A stretch of 64,000 bases of DNA from the NCBI RefSeq assembly GCF_000817815.1, contig NZ_JPRD01000031.1, positions 1 to 64,000 of the forward strand, given 5' to 3'. Shown one piece after another: positions 16,985-25,814 of this stretch. The stretch's first letter is position 1. Each line of letters starts with the position of its first letter. Made by a program: the position numbers and the translations under genes. Below the pieces are notes generated by a model, which searched no databases, had not been told where the DNA came from, and worked only from the letters and a program-made list of their open reading frames with translations. Origin of the DNA: Vibrio owensii CAIM 1854 = LMG 25443 (GTDB lineage: Bacteria; Pseudomonadota; Gammaproteobacteria; Enterobacterales; Vibrionaceae).

Positions 16985-18358
16985 TCACACCGCTCTTAGA
17001 GTGAACTTCTGTTGATACTGAGAGGATGTTGCATTGGTCTCAAGGTAGCTGTGGTGAAGCATTAAGATCGATTGGACAATCTTCGTCCCGATCCCCAAAG
17101 AACCGCCCTCCGCTTCTTCCTCGATGTGATTGACGAAGGTAAAGTGGATACGCGACTTATCCTCACTCAAATGCGCTTGGCAATGCACTTCCGAGCCGAT
17201 TGGGCTGTGACGCAATGCATTTTCAAGCAAGTTAAGCACCAACCGCTCTAAAAGACCTTTATCACCCACGGTTTGGATTTCGCTATCGATATCCACTTTC
17301 AACAGCACTTCTTTACGAGAAAACTGGCTCTGCATCGTTTCAGCACATTCTGCCATCAACGCGCCAAGATCCACGGGGCGGTACTCGTAGTTTGGCATTG
17401 GTGCTTCTTTGCGCGCGGCGTCTAACAAAGAATGCAATTGAGTTGAGAGCTTCTCACAATTTCGGAAAGCAACGTCAATCAAAGGGTCGGATTCCGGATG
17501 TTGCAAACGCCACGTTTCCAAATAGCCAAGCACGCTCGATAACGGCGTTTTTAAATCATGGCTAAGCTGCAACAAGCTTTGACGACGATGAGACGATTGA
17601 TACTCCAACTGTAAAAACTGCTGCTGAATATGCTTCGCCATCATCTGATAAGAGTGCGCAATCGGCACGAGCTCCGGCACTTGGTGAGTAAAATCAGGTT
17701 GCAGGCGGAAATCATGTTCGGCTTGCTGCTGAAGTTGCTTGGTCACACGCTCAATCGGGTTCAATAGGCTACGTTTCACCAGCACATAAGCCCCAAGAGC
17801 AAAGCCTAAGATGGAGACTAAGACCAATCCTGCCAGCGCAATATAAGGAGTATCGACTTGAGCATTGGCAATGGCGTCATGTCGGGTACTGCCAATCACC
17901 ACGTAGAGATAACCGACCGTAGAGCCTAATTCCTCTATCGCCGCGACAGAAAAGACTTTGTGCTCACCACGATTACGTGGGTCTTCACCCAAAATAGGAA
18001 AAGGTTGGTCATTTAAGAATTGCTTAATGGGATTGAGATCCACCTTCCCCATGATCTCCGCCCCTTCCGGTGCTGCATGGGTGGTGATGTTACCTTGGCT
18101 ATCGAGGAAGTAGATTTCAAAATCAGGGCCGATCAGCATGAGCGTGTGAAAAATCGACTTGAGCGCTTTCGGATTGTAATCCGTCCCGATCATCAGCGGA
18201 TTATCATCACGCATGTGGCTTGCCAGCTCTTTATGTAGGCTTTGCTTAGTGCGTAACTCAATGGTTTCTTTTTGCCAATTGTAAGTCAGTGCAATCACCA
18301 CGGCCGCGAGGCAAAACCACAAGCTAGTAAATACCACTAAGCGAGATTTGAAGCTCAT
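16985..18358 (-). CDS. Sensor histidine kinase
   Basis: A 457-residue membrane kinase with TM1 near 8-27, a periplasmic domain of about 145 residues and TM2 near 175-198. A HAMP linker follows, then the H-box LSHDLKTPLSSV (phospho-His near 266) and the N-box NLLENALRHS. The G-box region is short (GGSLGIGTKIVQSI). It is the last gene of a cluster: two spondin-domain proteins, then the OmpR-type regulator, then this kinase. The natural inference is that it senses something at the envelope connected with the spondin proteins. The stimulus is unknown. Confidence 0.88.
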   Translation of the reverse strand: MSFKSRLVVFTSLWFCLAAVVIALTYNWQKETIELRTKQSLHKELASHMRDDNPLMIGTDYNPKALKSIFHTLMLIGPDFEIYFLDSQGNITTHAAPEGAEIMGKVDLNPIKQFLNDQPFPILGEDPRNRGEHKVFSVAAIEELGSTVGYLYVVIGSTRHDAIANAQVDTPYIALAGLVLVSILGFALGAYVLVKRSLLNPIERVTKQLQQQAEHDFRLQPDFTHQVPELVPIAHSYQMMAKHIQQQFLQLEYQSSHRRQSLLQLSHDLKTPLSSVLGYLETWRLQHPESDPLIDVAFRNCEKLSTQLHSLLDAARKEAPMPNYEYRPVDLGALMAECAETMQSQFSRKEVLLKVDIDSEIQTVGDKGLLERLVLNLLENALRHSPIGSEVHCQAHLSEDKSRIHFTFVNHIEEEAEGGSLGIGTKIVQSILMLHHSYLETNATSSQYQQKFTLRAV

Positions 18359-18474
18359 CCTATCGCCTCCTTAAACAGCGATGTTTCTGAAACACCCGTG
18401 ATGATTGAAAAATGACAGTGAAAACAACTGCCGACTTACTGTCTTGGCTTGATGTTTTGACTTACTTTCTTGCA

Positions 18475-19206
18475 TTAGTGTCTTGGCTGAAACTTATACC
18501 CAACACCCCACACGGTTTGTATGAAGTGATGATCAGAGTCAGACAACGACAACTTGCTGCGTAAACGGTTTATGGTGCTACACACAGTGTGGTGATAACC
18601 AGAGTGACTGGTGTTCCAAACGTGATCGAGCAATTCATCTTTACTGTAGACTCTGCCCGGACGAGTCGCGAGAAACTGCAGCAAAGTAAACTCTGTCGCG
18701 GTAAGAGTGACATCTTTGTCGTTTAGCGATACTTGGTGCAACTCCGGAATAATTCTCAGCGGACCAAAATCCATCGCATCTTCGAGGACTCCATCTACTA
18801 ATTTGGCTTCTGCGGTTTGGCTGACTCTGCGTAACACGTTTCGCACTCGTGCTTGGAATTCTAATACGCTAAATGGCTTAGTGATGTAGTCATCAACGCC
18901 TGCTTCTAAACCATCAACCTTATCCATTTCACCGTCTCTGGCTGTCAGCATAAGCACTGGGCTCCAATCTTGTTGCTGACGCAAATAATGGCAGATGTCT
19001 AAACCATCACCATCTGGTAAACCTCGGTCAAGGATCAATAAATCAAAGGGTTGTTGCTGGTATTGCGCTTTAGCATCGGCGACATTTGTGGCTCGCGACA
19101 CTTGGTGTCCTTGAAACTTGAGATGCATCTGAACCAGTTCTGCCAAATCATCGTCATCTTCCACCAACAAGATGTTCGCGACTAAATTGATTGCCTGTTG
19201 TTCCAT
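18475..19206 (-). CDS. OmpR-family response regulator
   Basis: A 243-residue two-component regulator. The receiver domain carries the acidic pocket VEDDDD near 15-20, phospho-acceptor D60 in LLILDRGLPDGDG and the switch Lys in ITKPF. A winged-helix DNA-binding domain (LTATEFTLLQFLATRPG ... VWGVGYKF) fills about 140-243. ATG at 19206 has AAGGAAAGG directly upstream; an extension of 13 codons is rejected. It pairs with the kinase 116 bp downstream. Target promoters are unknown, but the spondin genes just upstream are candidates. Confidence 0.9.
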   Translation of the reverse strand: MEQQAINLVANILLVEDDDDLAELVQMHLKFQGHQVSRATNVADAKAQYQQQPFDLLILDRGLPDGDGLDICHYLRQQQDWSPVLMLTARDGEMDKVDGLEAGVDDYITKPFSVLEFQARVRNVLRRVSQTAEAKLVDGVLEDAMDFGPLRIIPELHQVSLNDKDVTLTATEFTLLQFLATRPGRVYSKDELLDHVWNTSHSGYHHTVCSTINRLRSKLSLSDSDHHFIQTVWGVGYKFQPRH

Positions 19207-19283
19207 GGTCCTTTCCTTGCCTTCGAGTATCCTCACTTTGCACATGACCGGAACAAATTAGAAATTCTTTCAAAAAAGGTTCC

Positions 19284-19342
19284 GATGACGCCATGAGGGA
19301 TAAAGCGCTCGGCTACAAGCGCTTTGGAAAGGAGACGTCATC
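19284..19342. repeat. Nested inverted repeat between spondin genes and the response regulator
   Basis: The inner arms are AAAGCGCT (19302-19309) and AGCGCTTT (19318-19325). The outer arms are GATGACG (19284-19290) and CGTCATC (19336-19342). It lies 11 bp after the spondin lipoprotein stop. Without a T run it may be a leaky terminator or processing hairpin that lowers regulator expression relative to the spondin genes. Confidence 0.6.
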
Positions 19343-19352
19343 GGAGCCTGTG

Positions 19353-20048
19353 TTACTCGACTCGAGTGATGGTGACTTTCGCACCTGGGTTCAAGAAACG
19401 ATGGTTCGCAGAGAGTGCTGAGTTTGCTAATCCATCATCTTGGCTAACAACACCGGCATGGAATGCAACAACGTCATTGCTGTCATTGCGAGCAGCATTG
19501 AAGCCCTCACCGCCACCTGCTGGACCCGGAATGGTTGCGGCAAGCTCATCGTTCAGTTCCGTGCCCGAATCCCAAACGTTCATGCTCATTTCGTAGCTTT
19601 CACCTACTGCGAGCGATTTGAGCGATAGCCCCGTTTCGCCAACAAAGGCATCGTTGGTATTCACGAACATAGACGCCACAGACAAGTAACCGTAACGACT
19701 AGGGTCAACCGTGATGGTGACTTCGTCCGATGCGCCAGGCAACACCAATCCATTACCCGAAATACCTTGGTAAACACTGTCATTGCTGTTCATCAATTCA
19801 ATCAGCTCTGCGTTACTACCGCCTTCAGCAAGATGCTCAAGTTCAACAGATGCGGCTTGTCCAATTTCAAACAATTGGTAGTCAGCATTGTGAGTGAGTA
19901 CCGCGAGCGGAGACATAGGTTGATTCGCAGTCAAGTTCGCCACGTTGACGGTGTAGCGGTACGATTTCACTACGTCGTTATCATCATCGCTTGGACAACC
20001 GGCGAGCAAGCCGACTGAAGCTGCTACTAGTAAGATTCTGTATTTCAT
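19353..20048 (-). CDS. Spondin-domain lipoprotein
   Basis: A 231-residue protein with lipobox GLLAGCPSD, so it is lipid-anchored. Its body is a bacterial spondin_N domain: YTVNVANLTANQPMSPLAVLTH, then GYLSVASMFVNTNDAF, WDSGTELNDE and a final NHRFLNPGAKVTITRV. It is a paralogue of the next gene upstream, 9 bp away, which lacks the lipobox. The function of bacterial spondin proteins is poorly known. Both probably belong to one transcription unit with the two-component system downstream. Confidence 0.85.
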   Translation of the reverse strand: MKYRILLVAASVGLLAGCPSDDDNDVVKSYRYTVNVANLTANQPMSPLAVLTHNADYQLFEIGQAASVELEHLAEGGSNAELIELMNSNDSVYQGISGNGLVLPGASDEVTITVDPSRYGYLSVASMFVNTNDAFVGETGLSLKSLAVGESYEMSMNVWDSGTELNDELAATIPGPAGGGEGFNAARNDSNDVVAFHAGVVSQDDGLANSALSANHRFLNPGAKVTITRVE

Positions 20049-20057
20049 ACATCCCCC

Positions 20058-20741
20058 TTACTTCACAACGATTGTGATGGTTGCAACTGGGTTTAACCAA
20101 CGATGGCTGCTGCTGTCTAGGTCACTAATGCCGCCAGTTGGGTCGCTATCACCAAGGTTACCCGGATGCACGTGAACTTTGTCGTTAGTTACCGTTGCTT
20201 CAACGCCTGTGCCGCCAGTACCAAAGGTAATGAAAGGTGGGTTTGGCATGCTAGACGCAAGCTCATCGTTCGCTTCTGTACCAGCATCGTAACTTCTTAG
20301 CGTTGCTCGGTATGTACCCGCTTCCGTTGGAATCTTCCAGCTATCTAGACCGACGAAACCGTCATTGGTTGGCAACAACATCGCGCTCAGAGAAAGATAA
20401 CCGTGGTCGCCACTGTCCATGGTGAAGGTGGTTGCAACACCCGGATTCAAAATGCCGCCAGCAGGATTCTCAACCACCGCACCACCAGCGTTACCAATCA
20501 CACTAGCAAGCCCAGAGATATCACCGCCTTCTGCCATTGCTTCTAGTTCTGGCGTTGCTGCTTGACCCGTTCTGAACATTTGAAGATCAGAACCATGTGC
20601 GGCAACAATAAGAGGCGTAAAGTAGATGCCTTTGGTTGCGTTTGTCACGGTGATTTCCAATTCCGCTGCATTCACTGATGCAGAGCCTAGTGCCATAGCG
20701 ACTGAAGTCATGACGAGTCCGAGTTGGGTACGTTTTTTCAT
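20058..20741 (-). CDS. Spondin-domain exported protein
   Basis: A 227-residue protein with a cleavable signal peptide (…ALGSASVNAAELEITV) and a spondin_N domain: LEITVTNATKGIYFTPLIVAAH, GYLSLSAMLLPTNDGFVG, DAGTEANDELASSMP and SHRWLNPVATITIVVK. It aligns along its whole length with the lipoprotein 9 bp downstream, so the pair arose by tandem duplication with one copy gaining or losing the lipid anchor. It heads the four-gene cluster that ends with the response regulator and histidine kinase. Confidence 0.87.
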   Translation of the reverse strand: MKKRTQLGLVMTSVAMALGSASVNAAELEITVTNATKGIYFTPLIVAAHGSDLQMFRTGQAATPELEAMAEGGDISGLASVIGNAGGAVVENPAGGILNPGVATTFTMDSGDHGYLSLSAMLLPTNDGFVGLDSWKIPTEAGTYRATLRSYDAGTEANDELASSMPNPPFITFGTGGTGVEATVTNDKVHVHPGNLGDSDPTGGISDLDSSSHRWLNPVATITIVVK

Positions 20742-21029
20742 TGTGATTCCATCCTTTAATGAGGGTTGAACTACCCAAGCCCATGTGTACGGCTTTACTT
20801 CTTTGTTCGTGACTTGAGTAGGTTAAGCATTACGTTTCGAACGTTTTGCGTTCTTGCCTCTAAGAATGACGAGCAAATCTATCAGCAACTTCATCGAATT
20901 CTCATAAAATTCTCACAAGTTCTGTTCGAATTCTGTCAGCAGCACTTTTTTACTCTTAATCAGGTGTTTACACTTCGCGCTTTCCCCTCCTACAATGCGG
21001 TATTCCCTGTTTAAATCACGATTCTCACC

Positions 21030-21503
21030 ATGATTCATAACGTTCTGTCTGCCTACTATGGCGAAATCTACGGCATCGCTTTTTTCAACCACTACTTGAG
21101 CCATTACGCCCAAAGTGAACAACAAACGCTGTGGCAAATCTTGATTGAAGTGGAAGAACTCACTGCAGAAAAGCTCAGACCTGTACTTCTGACAAATGGC
21201 ATGGATATCGAAAGTCGACACCAAGAGATGCTGGATAAAGGCTTGGCAGATGCAACCAAGTGGATTGGTTTACCATGGCAAGAGTTGGTGGCGACTCTTT
21301 TGAAGTGGGTGGAACCTTATGAGGTTAAGTATCGAGAGTGGCATGAAGAAGTGAAAGATTCACAGCAGTATTCAACCGCTGAGCAAGAAGCTATCGAGTT
21401 AATTGCAGACCACGAAACGGCCATTTATCACTGTTGGCAGCAATACCATACTGGTGAATCTGGCTTGCCTGCACTCAATGCATTTTTGGCAAAATATCGT
21501 TAA
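21030..21503 (+). CDS. Uncharacterised 157-residue protein
   Basis: A soluble, largely helical acidic protein beginning MIHNVLSAYYGEIYGIAFFNHY. Repeated His, Glu and Tyr residues (for example EVEELTAEKL, ADHETAIYHCWQQYH) give a ferritin-like or four-helix-bundle impression, but I cannot confirm metal ligands. No signal peptide. A LysR gene follows on the same strand after 77 bp. No family is recognised with confidence. Confidence 0.6.
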   Translation: MIHNVLSAYYGEIYGIAFFNHYLSHYAQSEQQTLWQILIEVEELTAEKLRPVLLTNGMDIESRHQEMLDKGLADATKWIGLPWQELVATLLKWVEPYEVKYREWHEEVKDSQQYSTAEQEAIELIADHETAIYHCWQQYHTGESGLPALNAFLAKYR

Positions 21504-21580
21504 AGCGAGACGGTGACACTTGAACCTCGTGAAACCGTACCAGACAATATCGTTATTCCGCTGCGCAGAACTGAACAATT

Positions 21581-22510
21581 ATGGTTAATCCAAAACTCAT
21601 AGCCCTACTTCCTGATCTTGCTTCGTTTATCTTGGTGGTAAACGAAGGCAGTTTTACCGCTGCTGCTAAACAACTCGGCGTAACGCCATCGGCTTTAAGT
21701 AAGTTGATCACACGGTTGGAACAAGCCCTCTCGGTGAAACTGTTTGAGCGCACGACTCGTAAGTTGATCATCACTCAAGCTGGGCAAAAGGTTTACGACC
21801 AAAGCATCGCAATGGTGAATGCCGCGCAGCAAGCCGTTGAGCTATCTGCGGAAGATCATGCTGAGCCAACAGGCGCACTCACAGTGGCAGCCCCTGAAGC
21901 ATTTCTTAATTCGGTGCTTCAACCGTTTGTGTTGCCATTCCTAGAACGTTATCCAAACATTCAGCTTAAGCTGCGTGCAGCAGATGGTGAGATTGATCTT
22001 TTCCGCCAAGGTATTGATGTCGCCTTTAAGCTCACCGACAAACCCGATGAAAATCTGGTCCTCAAAGAGATCAGCAAGACCAATCTTGTTTTATGTGCCT
22101 CTCCAGATTACCTCACCAAACAAGGTATGCCTGAGCATCCCACTGAGCTTGAGCAGCACGACTGCATTTACCTTGCCGAGAACGACAAAGACAACATCTG
22201 GTCGTTCTTTAAAGAGGAAGCCTTTCATTCGATTGCCGTGAGTGGGCGCTACGCCGTCAACCATTCTCAAATGCGCTTGAATGGCGTTAAGTCAGGCTTA
22301 GGAATTGGGATCTTCCACGACTTCGTGATTAAAGACGCGTTAGAACGAGGAGAAGTGGTGGAAGTTCTGCCGGATTGGATGATCAAAAGTAACTACCACG
22401 GCGCTATCGCGATGCAGTATGCGCAAACCAAATACATGCCTGCTCGTCTGCGCGTGTTCATCGACTTCGTTAAGGAGCATTTAGTCTCCGAGGACACTAA
22501 CCATGTTTAA
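21581..22510 (+). CDS. LysR-family transcriptional regulator
   Basis: A 309-residue LTTR. The N-terminal winged helix is clear (FTAAAKQLGVTPSALSKLITRLEQALSVKLFERTTRKL), followed by a periplasmic-binding-type effector domain (GALTVAAPEAFL ... LRLNGVKSGLGIGIF-like end). The stop overlaps the VOC gene start by 8 bp, so the two are co-translated. It may regulate its own operon. The effector is unknown. Confidence 0.92.
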   Translation: MVNPKLIALLPDLASFILVVNEGSFTAAAKQLGVTPSALSKLITRLEQALSVKLFERTTRKLIITQAGQKVYDQSIAMVNAAQQAVELSAEDHAEPTGALTVAAPEAFLNSVLQPFVLPFLERYPNIQLKLRAADGEIDLFRQGIDVAFKLTDKPDENLVLKEISKTNLVLCASPDYLTKQGMPEHPTELEQHDCIYLAENDKDNIWSFFKEEAFHSIAVSGRYAVNHSQMRLNGVKSGLGIGIFHDFVIKDALERGEVVEVLPDWMIKSNYHGAIAMQYAQTKYMPARLRVFIDFVKEHLVSEDTNHV

Positions 22511-22886
22511 TGCCATTCATCACGTCGCGATCATTTGCAGCGATTACCCAAGGTCAAAACGCTTTTACACTGAAGTGTTGGGGTTAAAAGTCATTGCTGA
22601 AAACTATCGTGAAGCCAGAGACTCATACAAGCTTGACCTCGCTTTACCTGACGGCAGCCAAGTGGAATTGTTTAGCTTTCCGGGCGCACCAGAGAGACCG
22701 AGCTTTCCCGAAGCACAAGGGCTAAGACATCTCGCTTTTTTGGTTGATGATGTTGAACAGGTGAAAACCTACCTAGAATCGAATGACGTTGAAGTTGAGC
22801 CAATTCGTATTGACGAATTCACAGGCAAAGCCTTTACCTTCTTCCAAGACCCAGATGGCTTGCCGCTGGAGATTTACCAGAAATAA
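22503..22886 (+). CDS. VOC-family metalloprotein (GloA2/YaeR-like)
   Basis: A 127-residue vicinal-oxygen-chelate protein. It begins FNAIHHVAIICSDYPRSKRFYTEVLGL, and other family motifs are QVELFSF, LRHLAFLVDD and DPDGLPLEIYQK. The expected metal ligands (an early His, Glu in the centre, His in RHLAF and Glu in PLEIYQ) are present. The closest type is the YaeR/GloA2 group, whose substrate is not settled. Overlapped by the LysR gene. Confidence 0.88.
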   Translation: MFNAIHHVAIICSDYPRSKRFYTEVLGLKVIAENYREARDSYKLDLALPDGSQVELFSFPGAPERPSFPEAQGLRHLAFLVDDVEQVKTYLESNDVEVEPIRIDEFTGKAFTFFQDPDGLPLEIYQK

Positions 22887-22914
22887 AAAGAGCCAGCACT
22901 TCGCTGGCTCTTTT
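22886..22914. terminator. Bidirectional terminator
   Basis: AAAAGAGCCAGC pairs with GCTGGCTCTTTT around ACTTC. It overlaps the VOC stop codon and lies between this gene and the convergent PepSY gene. Confidence 0.9.
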
Positions 22915-22937
22915 ACTATTTCATTCTTTGTCTGTTA

Positions 22938-24377
22938 CTAATTCAACGCCGTTTTCAGCTTCTCAACGCGGTTGAACAACAGCCAATCCAGTGCGAGAAC
23001 CGTAACAATCGCCAAACCGCCCATCGGAAACGCCAGACACAATACTACCAACGTTACTAAGCCTAGCTTCCAAATACCGTCTTGCTGAAACTTAGGTGGT
23101 GCGCCCAATGCGGCACTGCGACTTGGTCTACGAATCCACCACATCACCACACCTGTGATTGAGATTAAGATGAACGCCAAACAGAACACTACGTTGAGCA
23201 CTTTGTTAAGCACACTGACATCACCTTGATGCAATGACACACCTGCCGCCATGAACTTGGCAAACAAACTGTAATCTTGCCACGTTACATCCACCAACAA
23301 GCGACCGGAATATTGGTCAAAGTGACTGGTGCGATCTTGTCTTGGGTCGGAAATATCGCCGCCCATAGAGTTAGCTGCAACGGTGTAAACGCCCGTCTCA
23401 GAGCGCGGCAAAAACAGTTTATAACCAGTGAAGCCCATCATTTCAGCCTTGAGGATGATATCATCAATAGAGAGCGCATCATGACTACCTGCATATGCCA
23501 TCTCTTCCTTCATATTGGCATGATCATGCGCGGGCTTATCTTTCGATTCAGGCACAGCAGCGAGCTCTAAGTTCCATGGCATCTCTTCTGAAGCACCGTG
23601 GTTGAGATCTTTGTGTGTCAGTGTGGATTCCGGTTTCTCACCCCATGTGTAATAGGTTGGGAAGGTATTCCAAGCTTGCACCATTTTCGCACCCCAGATC
23701 CCTGCCCACGACAAACCTGAAATCAAAAAGAACAACAGAACAATCGACAGCACGCCACCTAAATTCGCATGCAGGTCACGCATTAAAATTCGAGGGCCAT
23801 TGTTAAGGCGAATTTTCAAAAAGCCGGCACGGCTGGCGTTGTCTCTAGGTAACCAAAGGTACAAACCAGACATCAACAGTAAAATCCCCAGACTTGCGGC
23901 GATTTCAATTAAACGGTCGCCTAGGTCGCCGATGAGCAATGTGCCGTGAATGCTGTTCATCAGTTCATAGATGCTATCACCACGATTAATGGTGCCTTGT
24001 ACGTCTCCTGTGTAAGGATTTACTGCAACAATCAGCGAGCTGCCTTCTTGGTTTTGAATCGAGAATCGGTTGGCAATATCGGCCGTTTTAGCAGGTACAA
24101 ATTGAGTGACATTAAAATCGGGATACGCCTGCTTTACGGTTTCTAATTGTGCAGAGACAGGAACCATTCGCTCTTGTGGTGAAACTTGTAATGTCGCTTC
24201 GTATCGAGCCAGTTCGATCTCATCATCAAACAACATCACCAACCCCGTGAGGGAAAGCATGAGCATAAATGGAATGACGAACAAACCTGCGTAGAAGTGC
24301 CATCGCCACGTCATAAAGTAGATGGATTTTGCGCGTGAGGCTTCCTTGAGTTGAGGCTTTGCCGAGTTTCTCAACAT
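22938..24377 (-). CDS. PepSY-associated transmembrane protein
   Basis: A 479-residue inner-membrane protein of the PepSY_TM family, often linked to iron-siderophore reduction or metal uptake. TM1 is near 27-48 (HFYAGLFVIPFMLMLSLTGL). A periplasmic PepSY region follows, then TMs near 158-176, 202-222, about 385-405 and 425-460. Histidines sit near membrane ends (HFYAGLF, RDLHANLGG, VSLHQGD), as in heme-binding members. A His/Met-containing loop (HDHANMKEEM) suggests metal contact. A DUF2946 gene lies upstream in the same orientation. Specific substrate unknown. Confidence 0.82.
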   Translation of the reverse strand: MLRNSAKPQLKEASRAKSIYFMTWRWHFYAGLFVIPFMLMLSLTGLVMLFDDEIELARYEATLQVSPQERMVPVSAQLETVKQAYPDFNVTQFVPAKTADIANRFSIQNQEGSSLIVAVNPYTGDVQGTINRGDSIYELMNSIHGTLLIGDLGDRLIEIAASLGILLLMSGLYLWLPRDNASRAGFLKIRLNNGPRILMRDLHANLGGVLSIVLLFFLISGLSWAGIWGAKMVQAWNTFPTYYTWGEKPESTLTHKDLNHGASEEMPWNLELAAVPESKDKPAHDHANMKEEMAYAGSHDALSIDDIILKAEMMGFTGYKLFLPRSETGVYTVAANSMGGDISDPRQDRTSHFDQYSGRLLVDVTWQDYSLFAKFMAAGVSLHQGDVSVLNKVLNVVFCLAFILISITGVVMWWIRRPSRSAALGAPPKFQQDGIWKLGLVTLVVLCLAFPMGGLAIVTVLALDWLLFNRVEKLKTALN

Positions 24378-24509
24378 GTGTATTTTCCTTTTTCATTGTT
24401 GAACACCCAAATTCAGCCAAACGCATCCTGCACATACGCATTCGTATGCGGCGCTATTTGACTTAGATTTGGGAGTACCACTGCTCGAAGTGGCAGTGTT
24501 GCTGACTAT

Positions 24510-24775
24510 ATACCCAAGTGACTTCAAGATGCTGGATTCAGAGCGTTGTCATTGATTCGAGTGCAAAGAAAACAACGCTGTGTAATAGACAACTCTTTCC
24601 AAGTTGTTTGAAGCAGCAATCGGAGCAATGACACGCTCCCGAAGGGCGAGTTGCCTTGGCTTGTATACTTTGTTGTCGATATCTTGATTTAGACCCACTA
24701 GACCTTTAAATCGCCGCCGCGTCTACAAACCAAGTCATTCTCGCTGAACCAAGCATCTCGAGGTTACTTGGGTAT
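24510..24775. mobile_element. MITE-like Vibrio repeat with 32-bp imperfect terminal inverted repeats
   Basis: The element begins ATACCCAAGTGACTTCAAGA and ends with the near-complement (AGGTTACTTGGGTAT). Over 32 bases the ends match except for about six positions (GATGCTGGATTCAG against GATGCTTGGTTCAG inside). The 266-bp interior has no open frame. It lies in the gap between two minus-strand genes. Ends of this kind recur between Vibrio genes, to my recollection. No clear target-site duplication is visible beyond TAT. Confidence 0.7.
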
Positions 24776-24791
24776 TGTGTAATGGTTTTTG

Positions 24792-25151
24792 TTATGAGAA
24801 AAGGGAAACTGGCGGCGCTCGAGGAACTGGTGTTTCAAATCGCACACTTAGAGCCAAATAAGCGTAGCTGTCAGAAATCACCAAGCTCAGTCTTGAGAGT
24901 ATTGGTGTCGTTGGAAGTGTATCGTGATGAAAAGTCGAGAAGTGGCTAAAAGGACAAGGCTTACCTTTGTGGCTGACAGAATTGTCGCCCTCTTCTATTT
25001 GAACCAACTCAAAACCGTTAAGCGTACATAGCGTCGCCCACACGCCCATGCTGTTACCATGAGCATTGATAACAGGCATCAGCGTCACTAGCACCCAACT
25101 GAGAGCACTAGCAAATAACATCGAGCGGTAAAAAGGAATTAATCTACGCAT
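24792..25151 (-). CDS. DUF2946-like small exported protein
   Basis: A 119-residue protein with an N-terminal hydrophobic segment (LFASALSWVLVTLMPVI) and a central CPFSHFSTFHHD that resembles the Cys/His motif of DUF2946 proteins. It ends in a short arginine/proline-rich tail. DUF2946 genes commonly lie beside TonB-receptor or PepSY genes for iron or copper handling. Here the PepSY protein is the next gene downstream, with the MITE-like repeat between them. Function unproven. Confidence 0.6.
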   Translation of the reverse strand: MRRLIPFYRSMLFASALSWVLVTLMPVINAHGNSMGVWATLCTLNGFELVQIEEGDNSVSHKGKPCPFSHFSTFHHDTLPTTPILSRLSLVISDSYAYLALSVRFETPVPRAPPVSLFS

Positions 25152-25267
25152 AACGGTGACTTAACAAATTTCACACAGCGTAACTAATTCTGAGTGGTAG
25201 CTCAAAAACAGGATCAATAAGTGGCTGCTACCTCACAGGTTTTCTTGAATACCTCGATTGACAGGCA

Positions 25268-25294
25268 CAAAAAAGCCCGCCGAAGTGGCAGGCT
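25268..25294 (-). terminator. Terminator of the cytochrome b562 gene
   Basis: On the minus strand AGCCTGCC and GGCGGGCT arms (one G-T pair) are followed by six T's, about 30 bp after the stop. Confidence 0.8.
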
Positions 25295-25324
25295 GATGGT
25301 CATTTCTTCAAGTTGGATAAACGG

Positions 25325-25714
25325 TTAGCTAAACAGTTTGCTCCAGATACTTGGGTTGCGTTTGTCGTGGTACTCTTCACGAAGGCTATCGATTTCACGC
25401 AGTTGGTCTTTCGCTTCTTCTAGCTTGCCTGCATCAAGATCCGCTTCAATCTTATCTAGCGTTACCGTCAGCTTGTTAAAGCCTTCTAGGTAAATATCAA
25501 ACTTCTCTGGTGGGTAATTGCCACGCTTCGATTGTTCAACGATCGCTTGCAAGCTATCAATCGCAGATTTCATGGTTTCAACATCAGACGCTTCTGCCGC
25601 CTGTTTGAATTCCATCTTCATCTGCTTCATGTTTTGTTTTAAGTCGACGGCTTCTGCCATTGCGTACGTTGAGCCTAACGCAATTACACACCCCAACACT
25701 AAAGGACGTAACAT
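25325..25714 (-). CDS. Cytochrome b562 family protein
   Basis: A 129-residue periplasmic four-helix protein. The signal peptide ends near YAMA, and the mature start is EAVDLKQNM. The heme-b ligands of the family can be placed: Met29 (NM in LKQNMKQM) near the mature N-terminus and His116 in REEYHDK near the C-terminus. Length matches the family after allowing a few extra C-terminal residues. The start was set at MLRPLVLG because a signal peptide begins there; a longer frame upstream overlaps ycdX. Electron-transfer partner unknown. Confidence 0.88.
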   Translation of the reverse strand: MLRPLVLGCVIALGSTYAMAEAVDLKQNMKQMKMEFKQAAEASDVETMKSAIDSLQAIVEQSKRGNYPPEKFDIYLEGFNKLTVTLDKIEADLDAGKLEEAKDQLREIDSLREEYHDKRNPSIWSKLFS

Positions 25715-25814
25715 CTTCACTTCTCCATTGAATGCCGAATTCTGAGTCGGCTTTTTAATGCGAGCAGTGTAAAGCAATCCCTTAACACTTGCATAACCAA
25801 AAATGTAATCAAGT

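Noticed and set aside
16806..16988. 60-codon minus-strand frame downstream of the histidine kinase
   Set aside because: No binding site, Ser/Thr/His-rich composition, and it contains the kinase terminator hairpin; most likely noise.
24433..24448. Palindrome CATACG-N4-CGTATG upstream of the PepSY gene as a metal-regulator operator
   Set aside because: A neat inverted repeat, but it matches no regulator consensus I know well (Fur, Zur), so it is not listed as a site.
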